Below the pieces are notes generated by a model. That model was not told the DNA's origin. It ran no database searches and saw only the letters and a list, made by a program, of their open reading frames with translations. A program made the translations under genes and the position numbers. From assembly GCA_016709865.1 (NCBI GenBank), contig JADJLX010000005.1, forward strand, positions 1,860,001 to 1,924,000: a DNA stretch of 64,000 nucleotides. Direction: 5' to 3'. Within the stretch, counting starts at the first letter, position 1. Every line of letters starts with the position of its first letter. Of this stretch, positions 18,877 to 28,462 are shown one piece after another. The stretch is from Bacteroidales bacterium (GTDB lineage: Bacteria > Bacteroidota > Bacteroidia > Bacteroidales > VadinHA17).

Positions 18877-19857
18877 ATGAAAAACCGCCTTCTCATTGTT
18901 CTGCTATTTGCTTTCCCTTTGTTTTTAAGTGCCCAGGATACCATTTTTGTAAAATCAGGGCAGGTTATACCTGCAACAATTGTCGAAAAGAATAATACAG
19001 AAATAAAATACAAGAAATTCGGTCAAAGAGAACCGGCGGCAATTTACTCAGTATTTATAAGTGATATAAAAAGTATTCATTACCAGGATGGAATAATAGC
19101 TGATTATACACAGGCGGGTCAGCCGGAAACAGAAAACAAGCCTGTAGCTCCGATTGATAATGCAGGCACAATGAAATCCATAAAATTCAGTTTGGGAGGA
19201 GGAGTCCAGAATTTCAACAGGAAGACTGATGACAAATTACTTGTATTCTGGCGCGACAGGCTGGGCGATCCGAAAGCAACAATCGGAGGAAATACCCGTT
19301 CATTTCCTTTTAGTTTCAAGATGAACATGGCTCTGGGGAACATGAAAAGACACTGGTTAGGTGATGAGGTCCAGTTCTTCGTTACACCTTCAGATGCCAT
19401 CTATGCAACTAACAGTGCAGGAACGTACGAAATACAACTTAAGAATTTTTATACAAGTATAATTATGTATTACGGTCGTTCCCTAAACCATAAGAATAAC
19501 CTTATTGCAATAATAGAACCGGGGCTCGATCTGGCCTTTATGAGCGGGTACATAAAACTCAATAATATTCAGTATAACATGTATTCAAACACCGGAATGG
19601 GATTCCACACAGCGTTAGGTGCTGACTGGTTCATATCAAAAAGATTCAGTGCAAGCTTACGAGGAGGCATCCGTTCAATGAAAATTAAAGCGCAATGGGA
19701 AGACCGTACCACAGACCCGATTAAATACTATAACTTTTATGTCGACCCTCATAAGGGAGATGAGTTATTAACTATCAAATGGAATGGCCCTTACGTGAGC
19801 TTAGGGCTTTACTGGTCGTTCTATACAAAAATGAATAACCAGACGATAGATGAGTAG
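18877..19857 (+). CDS. Secreted/outer-membrane protein with a Bacteroidota envelope module and probable beta-barrel
   Basis: 326 aa. Signal peptide (MKNRLLIVLLFAFPLFLSAQ). Residues about 21-75 form a small beta module (DTIFVKSGQVIPATIVEKNN, EIKYKKFGQREPAAIY, IKSIHYQDG) that recurs in the next gene. From about 105 there are amphipathic strands with alternating aromatic residues and a barrel-like end (GPYVSLGLYWSF), fitting an outer-membrane beta-barrel of 8-10 strands. It diverges from the CHAT gene and converges with the gene that shares its N-terminal module. Function unknown. Confidence 0.7.
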   Translation: MKNRLLIVLLFAFPLFLSAQDTIFVKSGQVIPATIVEKNNTEIKYKKFGQREPAAIYSVFISDIKSIHYQDGIIADYTQAGQPETENKPVAPIDNAGTMKSIKFSLGGGVQNFNRKTDDKLLVFWRDRLGDPKATIGGNTRSFPFSFKMNMALGNMKRHWLGDEVQFFVTPSDAIYATNSAGTYEIQLKNFYTSIIMYYGRSLNHKNNLIAIIEPGLDLAFMSGYIKLNNIQYNMYSNTGMGFHTALGADWFISKRFSASLRGGIRSMKIKAQWEDRTTDPIKYYNFYVDPHKGDELLTIKWNGPYVSLGLYWSFYTKMNNQTIDE

Positions 19858-19866
19858 TTCCGGCTA

Positions 19867-20595
19867 CTAGAACTTCAGTGCCAGACCAACTCCGTTTGAC
19901 TGTAAACCCACGTCAAGTTTATATGACACTGGTTTATTAACAGCCGAATTATATAAAGTAACTGAATTTCTGATCTTCGACTTACCGGAAGCTGACATTA
20001 TTATTGCTGCAATAATAAAACCGCCATCTATAACAAGTCCTGGAATACCGGCACGAATCTTTTCCTCAGAAGTCTCTTTCTTATTTACAACCTGGGTAAA
20101 AGCGAAGCTGGTAATCATTACACCAAAAGCACAGCTTGTACTTAAATTGCACAGTTTCTTTCCTTTTTCATATGATGCCAGGGCTTCGGGATGATCTTCC
20201 ATAATGAGTCTTACACTTCTTGATGCCTGCACTACGCCATCGAGATAAACATTTTTCTTTTTGGCAGTAAGTATCCCCCTGGTTACGGAAGGAGTTGAAA
20301 TATCACCCGCAGTTTTTTCCGACTCCCTTGCTTTATTATAGGTAATCTCTCTAGCTTCTTTTTTATATTTAACACTGGCTACATTTGACTTTGGCACTGT
20401 GTACAACGGTCCTGAAGGATTATCATATTCCCGATATTTGATAATGTCAGTTCCTTCTTCAACAATATTTACTTTTAATTCCTTTCCACTTTTAAGGATT
20501 AGAATATCCTGCGATAATAAAGGACTGCTTAGTCCGTAAAGAGCCAGCAGGAATACTGTGCATACCCTGATGACATTAAGAGTTTTATATTTCAT
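19867..20595 (-). CDS. Secreted protein sharing the N-terminal module of its neighbour
   Basis: The frame is open up to 20793, but that would overlap the helicase gene. The Met at 20595 starts a signal peptide (MKYKTLNVIRVCTVFLLALYG, ending SSPLLSQ), giving 242 aa. The mature start (DILILKSGKELKVNIVEEGT, IIKYREYDNPSGPLYTVPKS, VASVKYKK) is clearly related to residues 21-75 of the 18,877 gene. Further on there is one hydrophobic, Gly/Ala/Ile-rich segment (GLVIDGGFIIAAIIMS) and an end resembling a barrel strand. It is probably envelope located. Function unknown. Confidence 0.7.
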   Translation of the reverse strand: MKYKTLNVIRVCTVFLLALYGLSSPLLSQDILILKSGKELKVNIVEEGTDIIKYREYDNPSGPLYTVPKSNVASVKYKKEAREITYNKARESEKTAGDISTPSVTRGILTAKKKNVYLDGVVQASRSVRLIMEDHPEALASYEKGKKLCNLSTSCAFGVMITSFAFTQVVNKKETSEEKIRAGIPGLVIDGGFIIAAIIMSASGKSKIRNSVTLYNSAVNKPVSYKLDVGLQSNGVGLALKF

Positions 20596-20674
20596 ATCAG
20601 ATTTTATGGATTTCCCCAATAATATCCTAAAGATATAAATACTTTTGGTACTTATATCAAAATATTCCGCAACA

Positions 20675-21919
20675 TTAATTACCCTGATCGGTACCGGGCT
20701 TTTTCCTGCTTTTCTTATACCTGTGCTTAAAACCGCCTCTCCCGGTTTTCGCAGAAGAGTGCCGGGGAGTGAATACTTCCGGATGATTTTCAATGATATA
20801 AGCAGGCAGAGGATTCTTTGTTACCTCGTATCCGATAAGTTTCTCGATGTTCCTCATCTTATACAAATCCTCCTTACTTACAAGGGTAACGGCCGATCCT
20901 GTTGTTTCTGCCCTGGCTGTCCTGCCCACTCTGTGAACATAATCCTCGGCATCCGACGGAACATCAAAATTTATCACAAGATTTATATCCTTTATGTCTA
21001 TCCCGCGGCTTAAAACATCAGTGGCAACAAGTACCCTTGTTTTTCTCGATTTGAACCTTGCAAGAGTCTCTTCCCTCTCCTTTTGTCCAAGGTCGGATGA
21101 AATTCCCTCAACGAGATATTTTTTTGAACGAAGTCCCCGTACAATATCACTCAGTTTCTTTTTTGTCGGACTGAAGATCAGGATACTTGTATATTCCGGA
21201 TTATCAGCAATCAGTGTATTTATCAACGGAATTTTCTGATTATCGCTCAACATATAGATAACCTGAATAACACCTTCGGCGGGTTTCGACATCTCAAGTG
21301 CAATCTCAACAGGATTCTTCATTATATGTCGCGACATTGCCCTTATCTTAGGAGGCATTGTGGCACTGAACATCAGCGTTTGCCTTTTTTTTGGAACAGC
21401 AGAAACTATACGCATAATATCGTCATAAAACCCGATATCAAGCATACGATCAGCTTCGTCGAGTACCAACACTTCAATTTGATTGAATTTTACATAACCC
21501 TGATTTAGATGTGAAATTAACCTTCCCGGAGTTGCTACTATAATATCAGCTCCCTTTGACAGGGCAGCCTTCTCCTGGTCCCAACCGCTGCCATCACCTC
21601 CGCCATATACTGCTAAAGATGTAATATTGAGAGTATAAGCCAGTCCCTGTATCTGCTGGTCAATCTGTATAGCAAGTTCCCTGGTTGGAACAAGTATTAG
21701 CGTATGGGTATGACTTGGCCGTGTAATTGAAATAAAATTCATTATCGGTAAGAGAAACGCAGCAGTTTTACCTGTTCCGGTCTGGGCACAGGCAATCAGG
21801 TCCTTGCCAGAGAGAATAACCGGAATAGCCTTTTCCTGTATTGGTGTGGCTTCCCTGAAGCCCATGTAATTTATTGATTCCAGCAATTCGGGAACCAGAT
21901 CCAGTTCATCAAATATCAT
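20675..21919 (-). CDS. DEAD-box ATP-dependent RNA helicase, RhlE-like
   Basis: 414 aa. All helicase motifs are present: Q motif (ATPIQ), Walker A AQTGTGKT at 45-52, PTRELA, DEAD at 154-157, SAT at 185-187, and HRVGRTAR at 329-336. A short basic tail follows (HRYKKSRKKPG), typical of RhlE/CsdA-like enzymes that act in ribosome assembly and RNA decay. The start codon shares one base with the stop codon of the upstream lipoprotein gene (TAATG), so the two are translationally coupled. Confidence 0.95.
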   Translation of the reverse strand: MIFDELDLVPELLESINYMGFREATPIQEKAIPVILSGKDLIACAQTGTGKTAAFLLPIMNFISITRPSHTHTLILVPTRELAIQIDQQIQGLAYTLNITSLAVYGGGDGSGWDQEKAALSKGADIIVATPGRLISHLNQGYVKFNQIEVLVLDEADRMLDIGFYDDIMRIVSAVPKKRQTLMFSATMPPKIRAMSRHIMKNPVEIALEMSKPAEGVIQVIYMLSDNQKIPLINTLIADNPEYTSILIFSPTKKKLSDIVRGLRSKKYLVEGISSDLGQKEREETLARFKSRKTRVLVATDVLSRGIDIKDINLVINFDVPSDAEDYVHRVGRTARAETTGSAVTLVSKEDLYKMRNIEKLIGYEVTKNPLPAYIIENHPEVFTPRHSSAKTGRGGFKHRYKKSRKKPGTDQGN

Positions 21920-22791
21920 TAATGTCGTATAAATTTATAAATATTACCCCTTCTTCCACTTCCTTCATTTGAGATGTAAAGTTCACCTGTCGGGGAAAAA
22001 CATATTCCTTCAGGTTGCCTGAAAAGGGCGGGATCGAGATGATAGATACCGAGAGTTTTACCATCTCTTCCAACACTGATCAGAACCCTGTTACTCCCCG
22101 AAATAAGATATATCTCCTCTGTAACCGGACAAATTGCAATACCTGAAGGCTTAAAGCCATCAAGTGTCTTCAGGTCAACAAGGAATGCAGGTTCTCTCTT
22201 TAGTTTCTTCAGTTGCAGATCAAAATAATATACCGCTTTTGATTTCCTGTATTCTGAATCCTTAATGTCCGGAGTTCCTTTGCAGGCTATTAAAAGTGAG
22301 TTTGACTGTATGTCGTAAGTGAGTCCTTCCGTGTCATTCTTAGATGACAACGGGGTGTTATGATCTGTAACCCTTATGCTCTTCTTATCGAAATTTTCTA
22401 TTTCAAAAATATGCCCGTCACTCCTTAAAACATAAACAGTTTGGTCTACAACTGCAATGTCCTCAAAGTCACCATCTTTGCCAAATCTGTATTTTTCTAA
22501 GATCTTTTTATTGCCAAAATCCAGAACAAAGATATCTGCCTTTTCATCCTGTATACATAATATCTTATTGCCATCAAAATATGCAATTCCGGAAACCTCA
22601 GTGAGATTTTCCGGCAGAGTATATTTTTCAATCGGATTATTCAAATCATAGGGGAATGACATTTTAGAGTCTGAATTATTAATGTCTTTTTTTATCATTG
22701 CAGAGTTATAATCTGAAGGGGTATTGCCGCATGATAATATCAATAAACCGTATAAAAAGATAATTGATATTAATGTGCATTTTTGATCCAT
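21919..22791 (-). CDS. SdiA-regulated-type beta-propeller lipoprotein
   Basis: Start placed at 22791 (290 aa), because the Met there begins a lipoprotein signal (MDQKCTLISIIFLYGLLILSC); the frame extends to 22830. The body matches the SdiA-regulated family, a six-bladed-propeller type: YTLPENLTEVSGIAYFDGN, GDFEDIAVVDQTVYVLRSDG, NDTEGLTYDIQSNSLLIACKG, RQPEGICFSPTGELYISNEG. The role in the envelope is not established. It is coupled by a 1-bp overlap to the RNA helicase gene, which is an odd functional pairing. Confidence 0.85.
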   Translation of the reverse strand: MDQKCTLISIIFLYGLLILSCGNTPSDYNSAMIKKDINNSDSKMSFPYDLNNPIEKYTLPENLTEVSGIAYFDGNKILCIQDEKADIFVLDFGNKKILEKYRFGKDGDFEDIAVVDQTVYVLRSDGHIFEIENFDKKSIRVTDHNTPLSSKNDTEGLTYDIQSNSLLIACKGTPDIKDSEYRKSKAVYYFDLQLKKLKREPAFLVDLKTLDGFKPSGIAICPVTEEIYLISGSNRVLISVGRDGKTLGIYHLDPALFRQPEGICFSPTGELYISNEGSGRRGNIYKFIRH

Positions 22792-23033
22792 TATTAACAA
22801 ATATCTCCGGAAAACACTAATTCTGAGCATTATTCATTTGCATAAGCTATGGTTAACTGTCAGATAAAATTTATAATAAACATATCAGAACTTCGTTAGC
22901 CCTGTCTGCTATATTATTTGCAAAAATACTTTAAATTATTGCCGGGTTTATCCAATTTTACTAATATATTTATTGGTAAGTTCAACAAGCAGAGTTAAAG
23001 AAAGGTATTCACAGACTTTAAAATGATAAAACT

Positions 23034-23639
23034 ATGGATGTTAATTCTTTTGTACAGGACACCACATTATGGAGTATCCTGATACGCTTTTTTGTAAATC
23101 TGTTAGTGCTATATATCCTTGTAGTTTTAGTGTATTACAGGTTTTCAAAGAAGGAAGAGTTTTTATTCTCCTATATCCTTATCGGAGTAATGATTTTTCT
23201 GATCTGCGGGATCCTGGGCACCCTGGATCTTCAGATGGGACTGGCTATCGGACTATTTGCAATTTTTGCAATTATTCGTTTCAGGACCATTCAGTATTCT
23301 GTTAAGGATATAACATATGTTTTCCTTGTTATCGGGATTTCTGTAATCAATTCCCAGGCTAATATACCACCTCCGGTTATTGGTGCGGTAATAATTAATA
23401 TCAGCGTTATACTCATTACACTTTCCCTGGAATTGTTTCTGCAAAAAAAGAGTTTAAGCAAACTTGACATCATCTACAGTAAGGCTGAATTACTTAAACC
23501 CGGAAACAGAAAAGAACTCTTAAAAGACCTCTCACATCATACTGGCCACGACATAGTAAAGGTGGTTATCCAAAGAATCAATATTAAAAGAGGAAATGCT
23601 GAAATTGAGGTGTATTTCAAAGATAATCTGAATGATTGA
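23034..23639 (+). CDS. DUF4956 membrane protein
   Basis: 201 aa. Four to five membrane helices lie within the first 140 residues, with the family core GLAIGLFAIFAIIRFRTIQYSVKDITYVFL. A soluble C-terminal part of about 60 residues follows (KLDIIYSKAELLKPGNRKEL). DUF4956 genes in Bacteroidota often lie near polyphosphate (VTC-like) or CotH genes; neither is here. It stands alone and converges with thpR. Confidence 0.9.
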   Translation: MDVNSFVQDTTLWSILIRFFVNLLVLYILVVLVYYRFSKKEEFLFSYILIGVMIFLICGILGTLDLQMGLAIGLFAIFAIIRFRTIQYSVKDITYVFLVIGISVINSQANIPPPVIGAVIINISVILITLSLELFLQKKSLSKLDIIYSKAELLKPGNRKELLKDLSHHTGHDIVKVVIQRINIKRGNAEIEVYFKDNLND

Positions 23640-23657
23640 CTATAATCATTCTGGTTT

Positions 23658-24215
23658 CTAAAGCAAAGAAAAACATCCTAACTGTTTAAATATTGGTCCG
23701 GTTTGCAGTAGAATGCTTTCATACAGGATAACCTGAGAGACTGGCACTAACTGGAAAAACTGATTTTTATACCTCTCAACTTCAGTTTTAAATGTCTCAT
23801 TGTCGTTGATATGCTTAATCCTGCCAAGAGTAAGATGAGGATTAAAAGGTCTTTCTTCAGTTTTTATGCCAATACTTCCTAATCCATTTACTATTGCCCT
23901 GTTCAATTTCAGCAGTTTTTCAGATGTCATTAACCCAATCCAGATTATACGCGGGTCGGAGATGCTTCTGAAAATCCCTGTTCCGTTCAGGGTCAGGTTA
24001 AACATTCCAAATCCATCACATTTCTCCCTTAGCATCTCACATAATGGTGAGATTTTAGCCTCAGAGGTATCTCCAAGAAATACAAGTGTAATATGAATGT
24101 TCTCAGGTTTTGTCCATTTTATTGCTTCATTCTTTAGGTTGTGTTTAAGCATTGAAAAAGTATCAAGAAGGATTCCTTCCGGCTTAATTTCTAATGCAAT
24201 AAAGATCCTCTTCAT
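23658..24215 (-). CDS. thpR: RNA 2',3'-cyclic phosphodiesterase (2'-5' RNA ligase family)
   Basis: 185 aa, usual length. It has the two HxTx catalytic motifs of the 2H phosphoesterase superfamily, HITL at 41-44 and HLTL at 127-130, in the normal context (MKRIFIALEI start, FNPHLTLGRIK). It opens 2',3'-cyclic phosphate ends of RNA in the cytosol. Single gene, convergent with the DUF4956 gene. Confidence 0.93.
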   Translation of the reverse strand: MKRIFIALEIKPEGILLDTFSMLKHNLKNEAIKWTKPENIHITLVFLGDTSEAKISPLCEMLREKCDGFGMFNLTLNGTGIFRSISDPRIIWIGLMTSEKLLKLNRAIVNGLGSIGIKTEERPFNPHLTLGRIKHINDNETFKTEVERYKNQFFQLVPVSQVILYESILLQTGPIFKQLGCFSLL

Positions 24216-24264
24216 TCTATTTTACAATCTTTATTTAATGTGTTTTATATTTAAAATTAAAATA

Positions 24265-24272
24265 TAATTTTG
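24265..24272 (+). promoter_or_regulatory. Candidate -7 element (TAATTTTG) of the hybrid kinase gene
   Basis: Matches TAnnTTTG and ends 15 bp before the ATG at 24288, implying a very short leader. The -33 element is not obvious. Confidence 0.4.
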
Positions 24273-24287
24273 ACCTGACAGAATTTC

Positions 24288-27200
24288 ATGAAAAAATCTC
24301 TTCCAATAAAAGCCGGAAAGAAACACTCCGTATTTCTTTTAGCACTGCTTCTTATTTGCAATCAATATGATATATTTTGCCAGGGAAATATCTCAATAAG
24401 CAGACTGCAACTCGAGAATGGACTCTCGCATAATTCTGTTTACTCAATTATACAGGACGAAGAAGGATTGATCTGGATAGGAACAAAGGATGGTCTGAAC
24501 AGTTATGACGGATACAATTTTAAAATATACAAGCACGAATTTTTCGATAGTGCATCTATTTCAAACTCATGGGTGAATGCTTTATTTGAGGATTCAAAAG
24601 GATTTATCTGGATTGGGACAGAAGGAGGAGGCCTGAACCGGTTTGATAAGAAATCCGGCGAATTTATCAGATTCAGGAACAAACCGGAAGTCAGGAATAG
24701 CATTTGCAGCGATATTATCTACTCAATAGCAGAGGACAATAATTCTGATATCTGGATAGGAACCAGAAATGGAATAAGTGTTCTGGACAGTACCCGTAAA
24801 AACTTTAAAAATTACTTTTACGATCCTTTAGATCCGGGTTCATTATCATCAAATATTGTTTATGATATTCTGATCGACAGTAAACAGAGGATCTGGATCG
24901 GAACCTACGGCGGAGGTCTTAATCTCTATGAAAAAGCAAAAGGAGGGTTTAAGCATTTTAAGCACAATCCCACGGATAAATTATCTATTTCCGGTGACAC
25001 TATCTGGCAGGTAAAACAAGCTGTTAATAATGAAAAACAGATCTGGATCTCCACATTTTCAGGACTTAATAGTCTTGATGTATCTTCTGACAGGTTTACT
25101 CACTATATTTATAATGAAGGCAAAAGCTCTGCAAAAGGGGATAATACCTTACAGGCAATGCTTATAGGCAGAAATAACAGGATCTGGATTGGAACAAAGG
25201 AAAGCGGACTAAATTACCTTGATCTGAAAACTAAGAAAATTTACCATCTTGAAAACTCACCGAATGAAAATAAAAGTCTCAGCGATAACCAGATCCTGAG
25301 TTTATTTGAGGACAGGTCAGGTGCATTATGGATTGGAACAAAAAACGGGGGAGTTAACTTATTAAGCAGTAATAATTTCAACAACCTGAACATGGATAAG
25401 GGGAATCCCAACAGCCTTCTATCCAAGACAGTCTGGACAATCCTGGAACAAGGCCAGTTTTTATGGATTGGAACAAATAAGGGTTTGAGCAGATATAACC
25501 GGTTAACAGAGACGTACACCCACTATCTGGCGAACCAGGGAAACAAATCAATTAATGTAAACATAGTATTTTCTCTTTTTACCGATAGAGATGGTGATCT
25601 CTGGATAGGAACTTCAGAAGGCGGTTTGAATTGTCTCCCGAAAAGCTCTTCCACATTCAGGTATTACAAGCAAAATGTTTCCGATAGCCTGTCACTCAGC
25701 GACAACACAATTCAGTGCATTACCCAGGATAAAAACGGGATTCTGTGGATTGGAACCGCGAAAGGAGGACTTTGCAGTCTGGACAAGTCAACCGGATTAG
25801 TTAAAAGATACATGCCAGACTCAAAGAATCCGTACTCAATATCAGGTAATTACATAAATGATATTGTTGTTGATTCGAAAAACAATCTTTGGATAGCGAC
25901 AGCCGGAGAAGGACTAAACAGACTCGATGAAAAAAGAGAACATTTTACCAGATACATTAATGTTCAGGCGGATTCAACAACAATAAATGACACATATATT
26001 GAATGTCTGTTCCTGGATAATGATACTATCCTGTGGATGGGAACATACTCAGGGGGATTAAACAGGCTGAATACCAACACAGGCAAAGTAACCCATTTTA
26101 CTCAGAAAGACGGACTGCCAAGCAATATGGTTGTTGGTATTCAGGAAGACCTAAGACATTATTTGTGGTTAAGTACAAATAACGGATTATGCAGATTCGA
26201 TCCACTATCCGGACAAACTATAAATTTTAACAGAAATAACGGTTTAGAGAACTACGATTACAATAAAGCATCGGTCTTCAGGGGTGAGTCAGGAACCCTC
26301 TATTTTGGAGGAACTAACGGACTGACCTGGTTCAACCCTGATGAGATTATTTATCAGGAAAATAATTCGCCGGTACGCATTGTCGACCTGGAAATTCTTG
26401 GAGAGTCACTTATCAATGTCAAGAACCAATCACTGAAACTTCCAATAAACAACAATGATACGATTGTTCTGGACTATAATCAGTCATCTATTACCTTTGT
26501 ATTTAGTTCACTCTTCTTTTCTAATCCCGGAAGTATAAAATATTCCTATTATCTTGAAGGTTTCGAGAAGAAATGGAATAACTCTTCAACAAATAACTCT
26601 GTTCATTATGCAAATATTCCTCCGGGAAATTATGTTTTTAAGGTTAAGGGTACAAATAACTTCGGAGTATGGAGCGAGAAGCCTACTGAAGTAAATCTGG
26701 TAATTAATCATCCATTCTGGCAAAAAACATGGTTCCGCCTTGGAATTATCATCTTTATTTTAGGCATAGTATACCTTATAATAGTTTTAAGAGAGTACTC
26801 ACTTCGCAGGGATAAAAGAATATTAATTGAAAAAGTTAAAGAAAGCACTATCGAGATCCAGCAGCAAAATACTGAGATTTCAGAACAACGTGATTTTGCC
26901 CTGCAACAAAAGAAACTTATCGAGGAGCAAAATGCTGAACTGGAAAAACACCGCAGCGGACTGGAAAAGCTGGTTCAGGAAAGAACTTCGGAGCTCGAAG
27001 TCGCGTTAGCAAAAGCAGAGGAGTCTGAACGCCTGAAATCAGGCTTCCTTGCCAACATGTCACATGAGATTCGCACTCCATTAAATGCAATAATTGGTTT
27101 TTCAGGCCTTTTAAACGACAGGGAACTTTCAGACCAGCAGAGGGAGGAATACAACAGGATAATAAATCACAATTGTAAAATGCTCCTTCAGTTAATAGAC

Positions 27201-28145
27201 GATATCCTGAACATTTCGATAATTGAATCGGGCCGTCTGAAACTTGACAGGAAGGAGTGCCAGATAGATAAAATATTTACTGAACTGGAAGAGATTTTTT
27301 CTAATAAAACAAGCTTACACGGAGAGAAGAATGTAAGGCTTATAAATGAATGTAAGGCAACGGATCTTTCCCTTAATACCGATCGTATCCGCCTGTTTCA
27401 GATATTGTCGAATCTGATCGACAATGCTATCAAATTTACTGAAAAAGGGTCTATTCATTTTGGATATGAGGTGCTGGGAAAATCAGGCAATCAGTATATC
27501 CGGTTTTATGTCAGGGATACAGGTATCGGACTCACTGAAAAGCAGATCAGCCAATTATTTCAGCGTTTTTCGAGAGTGGCTGATTCGAACAACAAGCTTT
27601 ACCGTGGAACGGGTCTGGGTCTGAGTATCTGCAAAAACTTAGTGGAGTTGCTGGGAGGCAAAATCTGGGTTGAGTCAGTACTTAATGAAGGATCAACCTT
27701 TTACTTTACTCATCCCTATAAATCGAACGGTGATACTGCGGAATTGAATAAAACTGATCAAAATGAAATAATATCTGAATTCCCGACCCGAAAAGTCATA
27801 CTTATAGCTGACGATGATTATGCCAGTTTACTACTGATAAAAGCAATTCTTTCGAAAAGCAATTTTGAAGTTCTGCTTGCTTCTGATGGTTCAGAAGCAT
27901 TAAAAACTGTAAAAAGTACTCATGTTGACATTGTACTGATGGATCTGGGAATGCCAGGAATGGATGGGTATGAGGCAACAAAACTCATAAAAGAATTTAA
28001 TAAGAATATAATTGTCATAGCTCAAACAGCCTATGCATATGATTCTGACAAATCCAAAGCATTCCAGGCTGGTTGCGATGCAATGTTAATAAAACCTCTT
28101 AAGCAGCCTGAACTTACAAATCTTCTTCAGCAATTTTTAAAGTAA
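24288..28145 (+). CDS. Hybrid two-component sensor kinase with double beta-propeller and receiver domain
   Basis: 1285 aa. Signal peptide, then 14 propeller repeats (the IWIGT...GGLN type), consistent with two seven-bladed propellers over about 35-690. A Y_Y_Y domain lies at about 700-800, a membrane helix at about 815-838, and a long coiled coil follows. The kinase has His926 (MSHEIRTPLN), N box (NLIDNAIKF), G1 (DTGIGL) and G2 (GTGLGLSI). The C-terminal receiver carries Asp1219 (LMDLGMPGMDG) and the KP lysine. It lacks the C-terminal AraC HTH of the classic HTCS regulators of glycan use, so output must go through another protein. No polysaccharide locus is next to it. Confidence 0.95.
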   Translation: MKKSLPIKAGKKHSVFLLALLLICNQYDIFCQGNISISRLQLENGLSHNSVYSIIQDEEGLIWIGTKDGLNSYDGYNFKIYKHEFFDSASISNSWVNALFEDSKGFIWIGTEGGGLNRFDKKSGEFIRFRNKPEVRNSICSDIIYSIAEDNNSDIWIGTRNGISVLDSTRKNFKNYFYDPLDPGSLSSNIVYDILIDSKQRIWIGTYGGGLNLYEKAKGGFKHFKHNPTDKLSISGDTIWQVKQAVNNEKQIWISTFSGLNSLDVSSDRFTHYIYNEGKSSAKGDNTLQAMLIGRNNRIWIGTKESGLNYLDLKTKKIYHLENSPNENKSLSDNQILSLFEDRSGALWIGTKNGGVNLLSSNNFNNLNMDKGNPNSLLSKTVWTILEQGQFLWIGTNKGLSRYNRLTETYTHYLANQGNKSINVNIVFSLFTDRDGDLWIGTSEGGLNCLPKSSSTFRYYKQNVSDSLSLSDNTIQCITQDKNGILWIGTAKGGLCSLDKSTGLVKRYMPDSKNPYSISGNYINDIVVDSKNNLWIATAGEGLNRLDEKREHFTRYINVQADSTTINDTYIECLFLDNDTILWMGTYSGGLNRLNTNTGKVTHFTQKDGLPSNMVVGIQEDLRHYLWLSTNNGLCRFDPLSGQTINFNRNNGLENYDYNKASVFRGESGTLYFGGTNGLTWFNPDEIIYQENNSPVRIVDLEILGESLINVKNQSLKLPINNNDTIVLDYNQSSITFVFSSLFFSNPGSIKYSYYLEGFEKKWNNSSTNNSVHYANIPPGNYVFKVKGTNNFGVWSEKPTEVNLVINHPFWQKTWFRLGIIIFILGIVYLIIVLREYSLRRDKRILIEKVKESTIEIQQQNTEISEQRDFALQQKKLIEEQNAELEKHRSGLEKLVQERTSELEVALAKAEESERLKSGFLANMSHEIRTPLNAIIGFSGLLNDRELSDQQREEYNRIINHNCKMLLQLIDDILNISIIESGRLKLDRKECQIDKIFTELEEIFSNKTSLHGEKNVRLINECKATDLSLNTDRIRLFQILSNLIDNAIKFTEKGSIHFGYEVLGKSGNQYIRFYVRDTGIGLTEKQISQLFQRFSRVADSNNKLYRGTGLGLSICKNLVELLGGKIWVESVLNEGSTFYFTHPYKSNGDTAELNKTDQNEIISEFPTRKVILIADDDYASLLLIKAILSKSNFEVLLASDGSEALKTVKSTHVDIVLMDLGMPGMDGYEATKLIKEFNKNIIVIAQTAYAYDSDKSKAFQAGCDAMLIKPLKQPELTNLLQQFLK

Positions 28146-28216
28146 TCCAGATAATTTAGAAACCCGCTGGTTATTGTACTCATTGATAAAACAGCGTGAG
28201 TGTGTGGGAGTTTTGA

Positions 28217-28244
28217 GAAAAAAGAAGCGAGAGTGCTCGCTTTC
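28217..28244 (-). terminator. Probable intrinsic terminator of tRNA-Phe
   Basis: On the minus strand GAAAGCGAG-cact-CTCGCTTC is followed by a run of six T. It lies about 25 bp downstream of tRNA-Phe. Confidence 0.6.
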
Positions 28245-28269
28245 GCTCTCACTCCCGCTCTTTTTTAAG

Positions 28270-28342
28270 TGGTGCCACCAGGAATCGAACCGGGGACACA
28301 TGGATTTTCAGTCCATTGCTCTACCGACTGAGCTATGGCACC
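28270..28342 (-). tRNA. tRNA-Phe (GAA)
   Basis: 73 nt on the minus strand. Acceptor stem GGTGCCA pairs with TGGCACC, with discriminator A. D-loop AGCTCAGTCGGTAGAGC, anticodon arm GGACTGAAAATCC with GAA, and T-loop GGTTCGATTCC are all regular. CCA is not encoded. Confidence 0.97.
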
Positions 28343-28462
28343 TCCTTTTCGGACTGCAAATATAAACCTCAAATCTGAGTAAGCAAATAGTTTATTAAAA
28401 AAAATTCTATTTGGAATCATTTTAATCATGTGGTACATTTGCATCTTCACTAAAAGCATGCG

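Noticed and set aside
20596..20793. N-terminal extension of the 19867 gene
   Set aside because: Would overlap the helicase gene and hides a proper signal peptide that starts at 20595.
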